Positions 6,848 through 16,245 of a stretch of 64,000 nucleotides of DNA are shown one piece after another. This DNA comes from Clostridia bacterium (lineage in GTDB: Bacteria > Bacillota > Clostridia > Oscillospirales > CAG-272), in NCBI GenBank assembly GCA_017502135.1, contig JAFVVP010000005.1, positions 1-64,000 of the forward strand. The letters are read 5' to 3'. A program made the translations under genes and the position numbers. The first letter of the stretch is position 1. Every line of letters begins with the position of its first letter. A model generated the notes under the pieces. The model saw only the letters and a program-made list of their open reading frames with translations, did no database searches and was not told the DNA's origin.

Positions 6848-9127
6848 ATGGCAAACCTTGTTATTATTGAGTCTCCCGGTAAGATTCACACGATCAAAAA
6901 CGCTCTCGGATCCAACTACAAGGTAGTGGCGTCCGTCGGGCATGTGCGTGATCTGCCGAAATCATCCATGGGCGTGGATATCGAAAACCATTTTGAGCCG
7001 CATTATATCAATATCCGCGGCAAGGGGGATCTTATCCGCGAACTGAAAAAAGAAGCAAAAAACGCGAATTACGTCTATCTCGCAACGGACCCTGACCGCG
7101 AAGGCGAGGCCATCTCCTGGCATCTTGCAAATGCTCTCGCGATCCCGCCTGAGAAGATCCGCCGCGTTACGTTTAATGAGATTACCAAAAGTGCGATCAA
7201 AGCCGGCATCAAAAAGCCGCGCCAGATTGATATGGATCTCGTCAACTCTCAGCAGGCGCGTCGTTTGCTCGACCGAATCGTTGGCTACAAACTCAGCCCG
7301 TTCCTTTGGAAAAAGGTAAAAAGCGGACTGTCTGCCGGCCGCTGTCAGTCAGTTGCCGCACGGATCGTCGTGGAACGTGAAAATGAGATCCGTGCTTTTG
7401 TTCCGAAAGAGTATTGGACGATTGATGCAGAACTGACAAATGCCGACGGCAAGTCTTTTGTCGCACATTTTTACGGCGATGCGAAGACGAAAACAAAGCG
7501 TGAAATCACGACGGAGAGTGAAGCACTTGCCATTGAAAAAGCGCTCGAAAACGCCATATTTACCGTAACCGATCTCAGACACGGGACGAAATCCCGTGCA
7601 CCTGCGGCTCCTTTTACGACGTCTACCATGCAGCAGGAAGCATCCCGTAAACTGAATTTCCAGGCCCAGCGCACTATGCGCGTGGCGCAGGAACTGTACG
7701 AAGGTATCAACCTCGGCTCTGAATTCGGCGGAGTGCAGGGTCTTATTACCTACATGCGTACCGACTCTCTCCGTGTTTCTGCGGAAGCACAGGACAGTGC
7801 ACGTACGTATATTACGGAAAAATACGGCGAGTCCTATTGCCCCAAAACTCCTCGTGTGTACAAATCCAAAGCGAACGCGCAGGATGCTCACGAAGCGATT
7901 CGCCCTGCTAATCCTATGCTTTTGCCCGCCTCCATCCGCAAGCAGCTTTCTGCCGATCAGTATAAACTTTACAAGCTGATCTGGGAGCGTTTTATCGCAA
8001 GTCAGATGGAAAATGCTGAATTTGCAACGGTTGCGGCCGAAATCACTGCTGCTGATTATCTCTATCATGCATCTGGCAACACATTGAAATTTCCCGGGTT
8101 TTTGGCGCTTTATGAAGAATCCACAGATGAGCCTACGGCAGACGATGCGACCGGCTTGCCCGTGCTGACAGACGGCGAGAATCTCGGTTCTAAATCCGTG
8201 TCTCCGGTGCAGCACTTTACAGAGCCGCCTGCACGTTATACAGAGGCTTCTTTGGTCAAATTCCTTGAGGATAAGGGTATTGGACGCCCCAGTACTTTCG
8301 CGCCCATCGTGTCGCTTATTATCGCGCGCGGCTACGTTGCACGCGATGGCAAATCTCTTGTTCCTACGCCGATCGGTGAAATTACGACCAAGCTGATGAT
8401 CGAACATTTTCCCGATATCGTAGATTATACGTTTACCGCAAATATGGAGGACGATCTCGACGAAATCGCCAACGGCAAGGATACGATCGAAGGCCTTCTC
8501 AGTTCTTTCTATGAGGGATTCTCAAAAGAACTTGCCCGTGCCGAAGAAGCCATTTCTAAGGATTCTATCGACGTGCCGGTCGAGGAAACGGAGATTCTCT
8601 GCGAGCTTTGCGGTGCCCGTATGATCGTCAAAAACGGTCGCTTCGGTAAATTTGCCGCTTGCCCCAATTATCCGACGTGCAAGAATACAAAACCGCTTAC
8701 AAAGTCTTCAGCGGAAACTCCCGAAAAAAAGCAGGAGATTGCACCGTTCAAATGCGAGGCATGCGGATCGGATATGGTGCTTCGCTCCGGACGTTACGGC
8801 GATTTTTACGCTTGCGTCCAATATCCCAAGTGCAAATTCACAAAGCAGAAGGTGAAGAGCACCGGTGTGAAGTGTCCGAAGTGTTCGGCTGATATCGTTA
8901 CCAAATGGGGTAAGAACCGCACTGTCTTTTATAGTTGCGAGCGTTATCCCGAGTGTGATTTCTCTTCCTGGGATATGCCCACTCTCGAAGTGTGCCCCGA
9001 CTGCGGCGGCAACCTCTACCGCAAGAAAGGGAAGAACTATCTTTTCTGCCGCGGTGAAAACTGCAAATATCGGCGTGAAGTAGAGCCGGGTGCTGTAAAC
9101 GACAGTACCGAGGACGCGGAACGCTGA
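6848..9127 (+). CDS. topA: DNA topoisomerase I
   Basis: This type IA topoisomerase relaxes negative supercoils by single-strand passage. The 759-residue protein has the N-terminal Toprim domain (LVIIESPGKIHTI, ATDPDREGEAIS) and the active-site segment ITYMRTDSLRVS, with the catalytic Tyr at residue 302. The gate helices follow (GIGRPSTFAPI). The C-terminus holds four Cys4 zinc-ribbon units, the first beginning CELCGARMIVKNGRFGKF. The start is fixed by the MANLVIIESPGK N-terminus, but its ribosome site is distant (see the hairpin entry). topA stands in the usual dprA-topA-trmFO order. Confidence 0.97.
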   Translation: MANLVIIESPGKIHTIKNALGSNYKVVASVGHVRDLPKSSMGVDIENHFEPHYINIRGKGDLIRELKKEAKNANYVYLATDPDREGEAISWHLANALAIPPEKIRRVTFNEITKSAIKAGIKKPRQIDMDLVNSQQARRLLDRIVGYKLSPFLWKKVKSGLSAGRCQSVAARIVVERENEIRAFVPKEYWTIDAELTNADGKSFVAHFYGDAKTKTKREITTESEALAIEKALENAIFTVTDLRHGTKSRAPAAPFTTSTMQQEASRKLNFQAQRTMRVAQELYEGINLGSEFGGVQGLITYMRTDSLRVSAEAQDSARTYITEKYGESYCPKTPRVYKSKANAQDAHEAIRPANPMLLPASIRKQLSADQYKLYKLIWERFIASQMENAEFATVAAEITAADYLYHASGNTLKFPGFLALYEESTDEPTADDATGLPVLTDGENLGSKSVSPVQHFTEPPARYTEASLVKFLEDKGIGRPSTFAPIVSLIIARGYVARDGKSLVPTPIGEITTKLMIEHFPDIVDYTFTANMEDDLDEIANGKDTIEGLLSSFYEGFSKELARAEEAISKDSIDVPVEETEILCELCGARMIVKNGRFGKFAACPNYPTCKNTKPLTKSSAETPEKKQEIAPFKCEACGSDMVLRSGRYGDFYACVQYPKCKFTKQKVKSTGVKCPKCSADIVTKWGKNRTVFYSCERYPECDFSSWDMPTLEVCPDCGGNLYRKKGKNYLFCRGENCKYRREVEPGAVNDSTEDAER

Positions 9128-9144
9128 AAAACGGATTTGTGAGA

Positions 9145-10476
9145 ATGAAAACGATAAATGTGATCGGCGCGGGTCTTGCCGGAACGGAAGCCGCCTATCA
9201 GGCGGCAAGACGGGGCGTCCGCGTGCGCCTTTACGAGATGAAACCCCATAAAAAAACGCCTGCGCATCACAGCGATTTGTTCGGAGAGCTTGTTTGCTCG
9301 AATTCTCTTCGAAACGCATCCGTTGATTCGGCCGCAGGACTTCTTAAAGAAGAACTGCGCCGCATGGGATCGCTTATGATGGAGGCGGCTGACGCTTCCC
9401 GCGTATCTGCGGGTGGCGCGTTGGCTGTAGACCGCGTTTTGTTTGCCGAGTATATCACCGACAAAATCCGCTCCAATTCTTTCATTGAGGTGGTAGAAGA
9501 GGAGGTCGGTCAAATCCCCGAGGATGAGATCACCGTCATCGCAACGGGGCCCTTGACGTCAGATATCCTTGCCAAAGAGATTGCGAAACTTACAGGTAAA
9601 AACGGACTCAGTTTCTTTGATGCGGCGGCACCGATCGTGGATTTTTCTACGGTTGATATGAGCCGCGCATTCCTTGCTTCCCGTTACGGAAAAGGCGACG
9701 CTGACTACATCAACTGCCCCATGCATGAGGATGAGTATAAGGCGTTTTATAACGCGCTTATCAGCGCGGAGGAGGCAGAACTTCACGATTTCGATAAAGA
9801 TGAGCCTCTTGTGGTTTTCGAAGGATGTATGCCCGTTGAGGTTATGGCGAAACGCGGCGAGGATACGCTTCGCTATGGGCCTTTGAAGCCGGTCGGGATC
9901 CGTCATCCCGAGACGGGGGAGAAATATTATGCCGTCGTTCAACTCCGTCGCGAGGATGAGATAGGTTCAATGTATAATCTTGTCGGTTTTCAGACACATC
10001 TTACTTTCCCGGAACAGCGGCGTGTCTTTCGTATGATCCCCGGACTTGAGGACGCGGAATTTCTTCGCTACGGCGTAATGCACCGCAATACATTTCTGAG
10101 TTCCCCGGATCTTCTCGATGCGGATTACTCGCTTCGGAAAAACAAGAACATTTTCTTTGCCGGACAGATGACCGGCGTCGAAGGTTATATTGAATCTGCT
10201 GCATCCGGTTATGTCGCCGGTCTGGCGGCTGTCTGCCGCGCAAGCGGCACGGATGCTCCTGTCTTCCCCAGAGAAACGATGATCGGTGCTATGGCGCACT
10301 ACGTAAGCCACGGCGGAACGGGCGATTTCCAGCCGATGAACGCCAATTTCGGTATCATTCCACCGCTTGAGACGCCCGTCAAGGGTGGGCGCCGTATGCG
10401 GTATCCACTGTACGCCAAGCGCGCACTTGAAGCGCTCGCTGCAGTCGATCTGATGCTCCCCTCTGAAATTTTTTGA
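9145..10476 (+). CDS. trmFO: tRNA uridine-54 C5-methyltransferase, folate-dependent
   Basis: TrmFO methylates U54 of the T-loop to ribothymidine using methylenetetrahydrofolate and FADH2. The N-terminus reads INVIGAGLAGTEAAYQAARR, an FAD-binding Rossmann motif, followed by the TrmFO-specific LFGELVCSNSLRN. The catalytic-cysteine segment NCPMHEDEY and the C-terminal FAD part GVEGYIESAASGYVAG are present. I use ATG 9145 (443 residues); a GTG at 9139 is an alternative two codons earlier. The gene lies 17 bases behind topA, as in many Firmicutes, and probably shares its transcript. Confidence 0.95.
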   Translation: MKTINVIGAGLAGTEAAYQAARRGVRVRLYEMKPHKKTPAHHSDLFGELVCSNSLRNASVDSAAGLLKEELRRMGSLMMEAADASRVSAGGALAVDRVLFAEYITDKIRSNSFIEVVEEEVGQIPEDEITVIATGPLTSDILAKEIAKLTGKNGLSFFDAAAPIVDFSTVDMSRAFLASRYGKGDADYINCPMHEDEYKAFYNALISAEEAELHDFDKDEPLVVFEGCMPVEVMAKRGEDTLRYGPLKPVGIRHPETGEKYYAVVQLRREDEIGSMYNLVGFQTHLTFPEQRRVFRMIPGLEDAEFLRYGVMHRNTFLSSPDLLDADYSLRKNKNIFFAGQMTGVEGYIESAASGYVAGLAAVCRASGTDAPVFPRETMIGAMAHYVSHGGTGDFQPMNANFGIIPPLETPVKGGRRMRYPLYAKRALEALAAVDLMLPSEIF

Positions 10477-10508
10477 CATTGCAAAAGCGAAGGAGGCCTC
10501 ATTATTCC

Positions 10509-11564
10509 GTGAAGATTATTCTGGACGCTATGGGCGGCGACAAAGCGCCGCTTGAAGTTGTAAAAGGCGCTGTTATGGCAAAAAACGCGTATGATATTTC
10601 GCTGACCCTTGTCGGTAACAAGAAGATCATCACGCGCGTTGCCAAAGAGAACGGCCTTTCACTTGACGGTATTGACATCGTCCACACCGAAGAAGTCATC
10701 ACGATGGAAGACGATCCCATGTCGGTGATTCGTGCCAAAAAGAATAGCTCTATGGCTGTCGGCCTTCGTATGCTCAAAGAGGAGGGCGACGCATTCGTAT
10801 CCGCCGGAAACACAGGCGCGCTGCACGCGGGTTCTTCGCTCATTATTCGTCCGATAAAGGGTATTCAGCGTGCCGCTATTGCGACTGTTCTTCCACTCGC
10901 TAAACCGATGCTGATGCTTGACTGCGGTGCCAATACGACCGTAACTCCGCACTATCTTATGCAGTGGGCAGTCATGGGGGCGATCTACATGAAGAATATT
11001 TTTGAAATTGATTCGCCTGCCGTCGGGCTTCTTAATAACGGTGCAGAGGAGCATAAAGGAACGCCCGTTGCGGCAGAAGCGCATAAGCTTCTCCGCGACA
11101 ATCCCGAGATATGGTTCATAGGCAACGTGGAGGGAAACCAGATTGTCCAGTCGCCGTGCGACGTCCTTGTTACGGACGGATTCACCGGTAATATTACGCT
11201 AAAACTCATTGAGGGAATGGGCAAATTCTTCATGCATTCCCTTAAAGGAATGTACAAAACGAATGCTATGACGAAGATGTCCTTTTTTGTCATGAAGGAG
11301 CATCTCCGCAGTTTCAAAAAGCAGTTTGACGCATCGGAGCATGGCGGCGCACCGCTTCTCGGCCTCCGAAAGCCGGTTATCAAGGCGCATGGATCCTCGG
11401 ATGCTGCAGCCATCGCGAACGCCATCCGTCAAGCGATTGCGTTTGTGCGTACCGGTGTGATCGACGAGATTTCTGAGTACGTCAGAACAGCAACCCCCAC
11501 GCCTGGGGCACATTCTGTGGCTTCTACAGTAAAGAGTGAGGAGAATACTGATGAACAAGGATGA
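10509..11564 (+). CDS. plsX: Phosphate acyltransferase PlsX
   Basis: PlsX makes acyl-phosphate from acyl-ACP and phosphate, the first step of phosphatidic acid synthesis in Gram-positive bacteria; it sits on the inner membrane face. The N-terminus is the family signature MKIILDAMGGDKAPLEVVKG, and SAGNTGAL, LDCGANTTV, NNGAEEHKGTPV and DVLVTDGFTGN follow. The start is GTG 10509, 12 bases after GAAGGAGG (10490-10497). The C-terminal ~20 residues extend past the conserved domain. It overlaps rnc by 14 bases, so the two are translationally coupled. The acpP gene often found between plsX and rnc is absent. Confidence 0.95.
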   Translation: MKIILDAMGGDKAPLEVVKGAVMAKNAYDISLTLVGNKKIITRVAKENGLSLDGIDIVHTEEVITMEDDPMSVIRAKKNSSMAVGLRMLKEEGDAFVSAGNTGALHAGSSLIIRPIKGIQRAAIATVLPLAKPMLMLDCGANTTVTPHYLMQWAVMGAIYMKNIFEIDSPAVGLLNNGAEEHKGTPVAAEAHKLLRDNPEIWFIGNVEGNQIVQSPCDVLVTDGFTGNITLKLIEGMGKFFMHSLKGMYKTNAMTKMSFFVMKEHLRSFKKQFDASEHGGAPLLGLRKPVIKAHGSSDAAAIANAIRQAIAFVRTGVIDEISEYVRTATPTPGAHSVASTVKSEENTDEQG

Positions 11565-12291
11565 AAACGCCCTTTTGCCTCGTCCGTTTGAAGGGCTGGA
11601 GCAAAAGATCGGTTACAAATTCAAAGACAAAGATCTTTTGAAACTTTCGCTGACCCATTCGTCGTATGCGAATGAGTTGAAAGCAAAAAGCGCCCGTCAT
11701 GCATGTAACGAGCGCCTCGAATTCTTCGGGGATTCCATTCTCTCACTGATCGTCAGCGATTATCTGTATCATCGGTACGTTTCGAATCAAGAAGGGGATC
11801 TTACGAAGATCCGCGCTGCGGTGGTTTGCGAAAAAGCGTTGGCTTCATACGCCGCTAAGATCAATCTTGGCGATTATCTGTATCTCGGACACGGCGAAGA
11901 TTTAAACCGCGGCAGAGAACGTGCGTCCATCCAATCGGATGCGTTTGAAGCAATCCTCGCCGCTATGTATATTGATTGCGGCAGCATCGAAACCGTTCGT
12001 TCTTTTTTACTTCCGTATATAACCGCTGAGATTGATTCTATAAGTGAATCGTCATCTTTTATCGATTATAAAACGATGCTTCAGCAGATCGTCCAGCAGG
12101 TTGAAGGGGAAGTGCTCGAATATGTTTTGGTCGGCGAAAGCGGCCCCGATCATATGAAAACGTTTGAGATGGAAGCCAGACTCAACAGCAACGTAATCGG
12201 TCGCGGATGTGCAAAATCCAAACGCGCCGCGGAGCAGCTTGCCGCAAAGCAGGCGCTTGTTCTCTTCGGTGAGGTTGAAGGTCATAAATAG
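11551..12291 (+). CDS. rnc: Ribonuclease III
   Basis: RNase III cuts double-stranded RNA in rRNA precursors and antisense duplexes. The signature NERLEFFGDSILSLIVSDYL is present with its catalytic acidic residues, as is the second acidic segment QSDAFEAILAAMYID. A C-terminal double-stranded RNA-binding domain ends with SKRAAEQLAAKQAL. The start is ATG 11551, seven bases after GTGAGGAG and inside the plsX end. At 246 residues it is of normal length. In Bacilli rnc precedes smc and ftsY, as here. Confidence 0.96.
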   Translation: MNKDENALLPRPFEGLEQKIGYKFKDKDLLKLSLTHSSYANELKAKSARHACNERLEFFGDSILSLIVSDYLYHRYVSNQEGDLTKIRAAVVCEKALASYAAKINLGDYLYLGHGEDLNRGRERASIQSDAFEAILAAMYIDCGSIETVRSFLLPYITAEIDSISESSSFIDYKTMLQQIVQQVEGEVLEYVLVGESGPDHMKTFEMEARLNSNVIGRGCAKSKRAAEQLAAKQALVLFGEVEGHK

Positions 12292-12322
12292 GCAGATGAT
12301 TTTCAAAATATTGAATATCGGG

Positions 12323-12381
12323 GTGCCCGAATCAGTGTGGTCTGCGATCAGCAGCTGATTTCGGGCACATCTTTGTTTTTA
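12323..12381 (+). terminator. Terminator after rnc
   Basis: GTGCCCGAATCAG (12323-12335) pairs with CTGATTTCGGGCAC (12355-12368) with one bulge, and ATCTTTGTTTTT follows. It lies in the 332-bp gap between rnc and smc. The rest of that gap holds the smc promoter and nothing else I can support. Confidence 0.65.
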
Positions 12382-12524
12382 GGAAATGATGTATTGTGCG
12401 CTTTAACCGATGAGTATCTACGGCTATAGAAGACGAAAATGCTATCCATCCATTGCCGTCGGAGTCCCTCACTGTCGCACACGAAAACAAATGGAGAATT
12501 ACGGCATAAAAAATGTAAAAATCC

Positions 12525-12553
12525 TTGAAAACGACGCGCTTTTGGGGTATAAT
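12525..12553 (+). promoter_or_regulatory. smc promoter
   Basis: TTGAAA (12525-12530), a 17-bp spacer and TATAAT (12548-12553), upstream of the smc start at 12624. With the terminator after rnc, it shows smc-ftsY is its own transcription unit here. Confidence 0.75.
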
Positions 12554-12623
12554 AATAAAATAGGGATTTTAATAAGGAAAACAAAAATTAATGACATATA
12601 AAAGTGAGAGGAAGTGAGCGGCT

Positions 12624-15600
12624 TTGAAACTAAAATCATTGGAACTTCACGGCTTCAAGTCGTTCCCCGAGAAAACGGTAATCCGCTTTGACGAAGGCAG
12701 TACGGTTATCGTAGGCCCGAACGGAAGCGGCAAATCCAACATTACCGATGCCATGCGCTGGGTGCTCGGTGAGTTGTCGAGCAAGAACATCCGCGGCAGT
12801 AAAATGGAGGACGTCATTTTCGTCGGTGCAGACGGCTACCGTCCCATGGGATTTGCGGAAGTCTCCGTTACCTTTGATAACACGGATTCTGACAGCCGTA
12901 TCGATTCACCGTACGACGAGATCACCGTTACGCGCCGCTACTACCGCGCGGGCGAGAGCGAGTATTATATCAACCGCAAAAAAGTGCGTCTGCGCGATAT
13001 CTACGAACTGTTTATGAATACGGGTATCGGACGCGAGGGATACTCGATCATCGGTCAGGGACGTATTGCCGAGATCGTTTCAAAAAAGAGCGAAGAACGA
13101 CGCGGCTTTTTCGATGAAACAGCAGGTATTGCAAAGTACCGCTTCAAAAAACAGGAATCCCAAAAGAAATTGGACGAGACCGAGGCAAATATGCTTCGCG
13201 TGGCGGACATTCTTTCTGAACTTGAATCCAGAGTCGGTCCGCTTGAGCGCCAGGCGAAAAAGGCCCGGGAATATCTCGGACTTTTTGAACAGAAAAAGGA
13301 ACTTGATATTTCGCTTTGGCTCTATGATATAGAACGCATCCGCCGTGACGAGGAGAAAACAAAAGCAGACTGTGCCATCTCCCGACACGAACTTGAAATG
13401 GTGCAGGATACAGAAAAACAACTCGATGCCCAAAGCGAGCGTATTTTCAACGCATCGCAGGAAAACAAGCAGGAATCTGCACGTCTTTACGAAAAGATCC
13501 GTGCGGTTACGGAGCGGAGTCACGATTCCGAGAAGGAATATCATCTTCTCCAGAATAACGTCCTCCATGCTGAGGAAGAAATTACTTCCGCCGCACAGCG
13601 CCGTGAGGAATTGAAGTCTAACCTTGAGGCGCTCAAACTGATGCTCGGGGAGAAGAATGAAAACTATGACCGTATCACCGGTGCGGTCAGCGACGCGGAA
13701 AAGTCTCTCGGGAACGTGCAGGCGGAACGAGAAAAGGTTCTCACTGATTACCGCGAGAAAGAAACGGCACTTGCCGAGGCGCTTCAAACGCAGAAAAAGC
13801 ACGAGGACGTCCTTGTGGAGTACCGCGTGCGGTTGAACGTTCTCAAAAACACTCTCTCAAGCCAAAGCGAGCGCTCGAGCGGTCTTTATGAGGACATTGC
13901 GAAATATGAAAAAGAACTCCAAGAGATCGAGGCGTCCTCAAGGGATCTTGCGGCATCTGTCAAAGAGTATGCCGATACTATCGAAACGGCTCGTTTGGCG
14001 AAAAACGAAGCGGCACGCGAGAGCGAAGAACTTACCGTTAAGGCGCAAAAGATTACAGACACCATTAACGCGTTGTCCGCTCAGATACAGGCACTCGACA
14101 GCCGCATTACTGCACTTAAAAATATGATGGATCACTTCGAGGGCTATAATAACAGCGTTCGGTTTGTGATGAATCAGGCAAAAGACGGACGTCTGTCGGG
14201 CGTCCACGGTCCCGTGTCGCATCTTATTCGCGTGAATCCCGAGTACAGCGTGGCCTTGGAGACGGCACTCGGGGCTTCGCTCCAGAATATCATCGTTGAC
14301 GATGAATCGGCCGCAAAGGCGGCGATTTACGCGCTCAAGAATTCGGGCGCCGGCCGTGCGACGTTTTATCCGCTCACTTCCGTGAAAGCCTCCGCTCGCA
14401 ACCGCGACACGGAAGCCGCCGCAGGATTTGCCGGCTTCATTGGTTTTGCGGACACGCTCGTTACGGTAGAGCCGCGGTACAAGGACGTTATCGGATCACT
14501 CCTCAACAAGATTGCCGTCTTTGATACCCTCGATAATGCAACTGTTATGGCACGCCGACAGAATTGGCGCGTTCGTGCCGTTACTTTGGACGGTCAGCAG
14601 ATCAATCAGGGCGGATCGTTTACCGGCGGTGCCGCGCGCCGTGATACCGGTATGCTGACCCGTTCCGCACAGATTGCTGATCTGAGTGCCGAGCGTGAGG
14701 CCGCGGCCGTAAAACACGCATCGGCACAAAAAGAACTCGAAAAGATGCAAGAGCAGATTTCCGCACTTGCCGCTACCCGTAACGCGGAGGAGGATAAGGA
14801 GAATCTGATCGGAACGCTTATGCGTGCAGATCAGGCACAACTTGACGAACTCAACGCCCGCCGCGAAGTTACCGCAAATCTCATGGATCAGCTTCGTGAA
14901 GATTTTGAGAAGCTTGACGAACTCGGCAAGCGCGGCGACAGCGATATGAAAGAACTCCAGACGCTTTGTGATGCCGAGACACAGGCGATCGAAGAGATTG
15001 CGATCACACGTGCTGAGATGGACGTGGAGAAAAACGCGCTCGGCGATCTGCTTGATACCCTCGCCGAGGATGTTTCGAAGTCCCAGATCAGCATAGCCGA
15101 AGCGAAGAAAGACCTCGAGAATGCCGCGAAAGAGATTCTCGATACTTCTGCCGCAATTGAGCGTTTGAATGAAGAGATAGCCACATCCGAAACGGATGCA
15201 GATACCCTTACGGCATCGCTTGCACAGATGAAAGCGACGATCGCCTCAAAGAAAACGGAGAACACTGAACTGGAGGGCGAGCGTGCTGCGCTTGAAAAAG
15301 AGCGTGCCGCGCTCGAAGCCGCCAGCATGGATTACGAGAAGCGCTCGAACGATCTGCGTCTGCGTCTCCGAGACCTTTCTGCAAAGAAGGAGCTCGTCGT
15401 AAACGCCAACGTCAAGAACGAGAATAAGCACGCTCAGTTGCTCGATCAGATTGACAAGATGACACAGCGGCTGTGGGATGACTACGAACTGACGGCGACT
15501 ACCGCTGCCGAACTTGGCTATCCGCCTGTTGAGGAGGGAACGCGTGCGCCCATATTTGCAAGACTTTCCGAACTTAAGTCCGAGATCAAGGAACTTGGCC

Positions 15601-16220
15601 ACGTGAATGTGGCCGCGATTGAAGAGTACGCCGAGGTAAAAGAACGGTACGATTTCGTCAGCGTCCAGATGGCAGATCTGAACGATGCGAAAAACGACCT
15701 GCTCGGTATCATCGGATCCATTGAAGAAGAGATGAAGCGGATGTTCATCGAGGCGTTTGATAAGATCAACGAGAACTTCGGTGAAGTATTCCGTGAGCTG
15801 TTCGGCGGTGGTGAGGCGCATTTGTCCCTCTCCGATCCCGAGAACATTCTCACGAGCGGCATTGAGATCAGTGCCGCACCGCCCGGCAAGATGATCAAGA
15901 ATCTTTCGCTTCTTTCCGGTGGTGAGCAATCCGTTATTGCGATCGCTCTTCTGTTTGCGATGATCCGCGTCAACCCGTCTCCTTTCTGCATTTTCGACGA
16001 GATTGAAGCGGCACTCGATGAAGTGAATGTACAGCGCGTAGCGCAGTACGTAAAGCGCTATTCCGAAAAGATGCAGATCATCATGATCACGCACCGCCGC
16101 GGGACGATGGAGATCGCAGACACGCTCTACGGTGTTACGATGCCGCGCCACGGTGTCTCCAAAGTATTTACTCTCGACGTCGCTTCCATGACGGACGAGG
16201 ATTTTGAAAACGCGCTTTAA
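12624..16220 (+). CDS. smc: Chromosome segregation protein SMC
   Basis: SMC is the long ATPase of the bacterial condensin complex (with ScpA and ScpB) that compacts and separates the origin regions. At 1,198 residues it is full length. The N-terminal Walker A is GPNGSGKSN (residues 31-39), followed by a long coiled coil. The hinge is at about 505-670 (DGRLSGVHGPVSHLI, GGSFTGGAARR), then a second coiled coil. The C-terminal head has LSLLSGGEQSVIAIALLFA and the Walker B segment FCIFDEIEAALDE. Translation starts at TTG 12624 (first residues MKLKSLELHGFKSFPEKT) after GAGAGGAAG. ftsY follows 25 bases later. Confidence 0.97.
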   Translation: MKLKSLELHGFKSFPEKTVIRFDEGSTVIVGPNGSGKSNITDAMRWVLGELSSKNIRGSKMEDVIFVGADGYRPMGFAEVSVTFDNTDSDSRIDSPYDEITVTRRYYRAGESEYYINRKKVRLRDIYELFMNTGIGREGYSIIGQGRIAEIVSKKSEERRGFFDETAGIAKYRFKKQESQKKLDETEANMLRVADILSELESRVGPLERQAKKAREYLGLFEQKKELDISLWLYDIERIRRDEEKTKADCAISRHELEMVQDTEKQLDAQSERIFNASQENKQESARLYEKIRAVTERSHDSEKEYHLLQNNVLHAEEEITSAAQRREELKSNLEALKLMLGEKNENYDRITGAVSDAEKSLGNVQAEREKVLTDYREKETALAEALQTQKKHEDVLVEYRVRLNVLKNTLSSQSERSSGLYEDIAKYEKELQEIEASSRDLAASVKEYADTIETARLAKNEAARESEELTVKAQKITDTINALSAQIQALDSRITALKNMMDHFEGYNNSVRFVMNQAKDGRLSGVHGPVSHLIRVNPEYSVALETALGASLQNIIVDDESAAKAAIYALKNSGAGRATFYPLTSVKASARNRDTEAAAGFAGFIGFADTLVTVEPRYKDVIGSLLNKIAVFDTLDNATVMARRQNWRVRAVTLDGQQINQGGSFTGGAARRDTGMLTRSAQIADLSAEREAAAVKHASAQKELEKMQEQISALAATRNAEEDKENLIGTLMRADQAQLDELNARREVTANLMDQLREDFEKLDELGKRGDSDMKELQTLCDAETQAIEEIAITRAEMDVEKNALGDLLDTLAEDVSKSQISIAEAKKDLENAAKEILDTSAAIERLNEEIATSETDADTLTASLAQMKATIASKKTENTELEGERAALEKERAALEAASMDYEKRSNDLRLRLRDLSAKKELVVNANVKNENKHAQLLDQIDKMTQRLWDDYELTATTAAELGYPPVEEGTRAPIFARLSELKSEIKELGHVNVAAIEEYAEVKERYDFVSVQMADLNDAKNDLLGIIGSIEEEMKRMFIEAFDKINENFGEVFRELFGGGEAHLSLSDPENILTSGIEISAAPPGKMIKNLSLLSGGEQSVIAIALLFAMIRVNPSPFCIFDEIEAALDEVNVQRVAQYVKRYSEKMQIIMITHRRGTMEIADTLYGVTMPRHGVSKVFTLDVASMTDEDFENAL

Positions 16221-16245
16221 AAGGCAGAACATATGAGGGAACCCT

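Noticed and set aside
6823..6870. A 15-codon frame starting right behind AAGGGAGG and overlapping the topA start
   Set aside because: The ribosome site touches its ATG (no spacing), so it is unlikely to be translated; the hairpin model for topA explains the site better.
12348..12601. Small frames of 63-78 codons in the rnc-smc gap
   Set aside because: They overlap the terminator and the smc promoter and show no ribosome site or homology I recognise.
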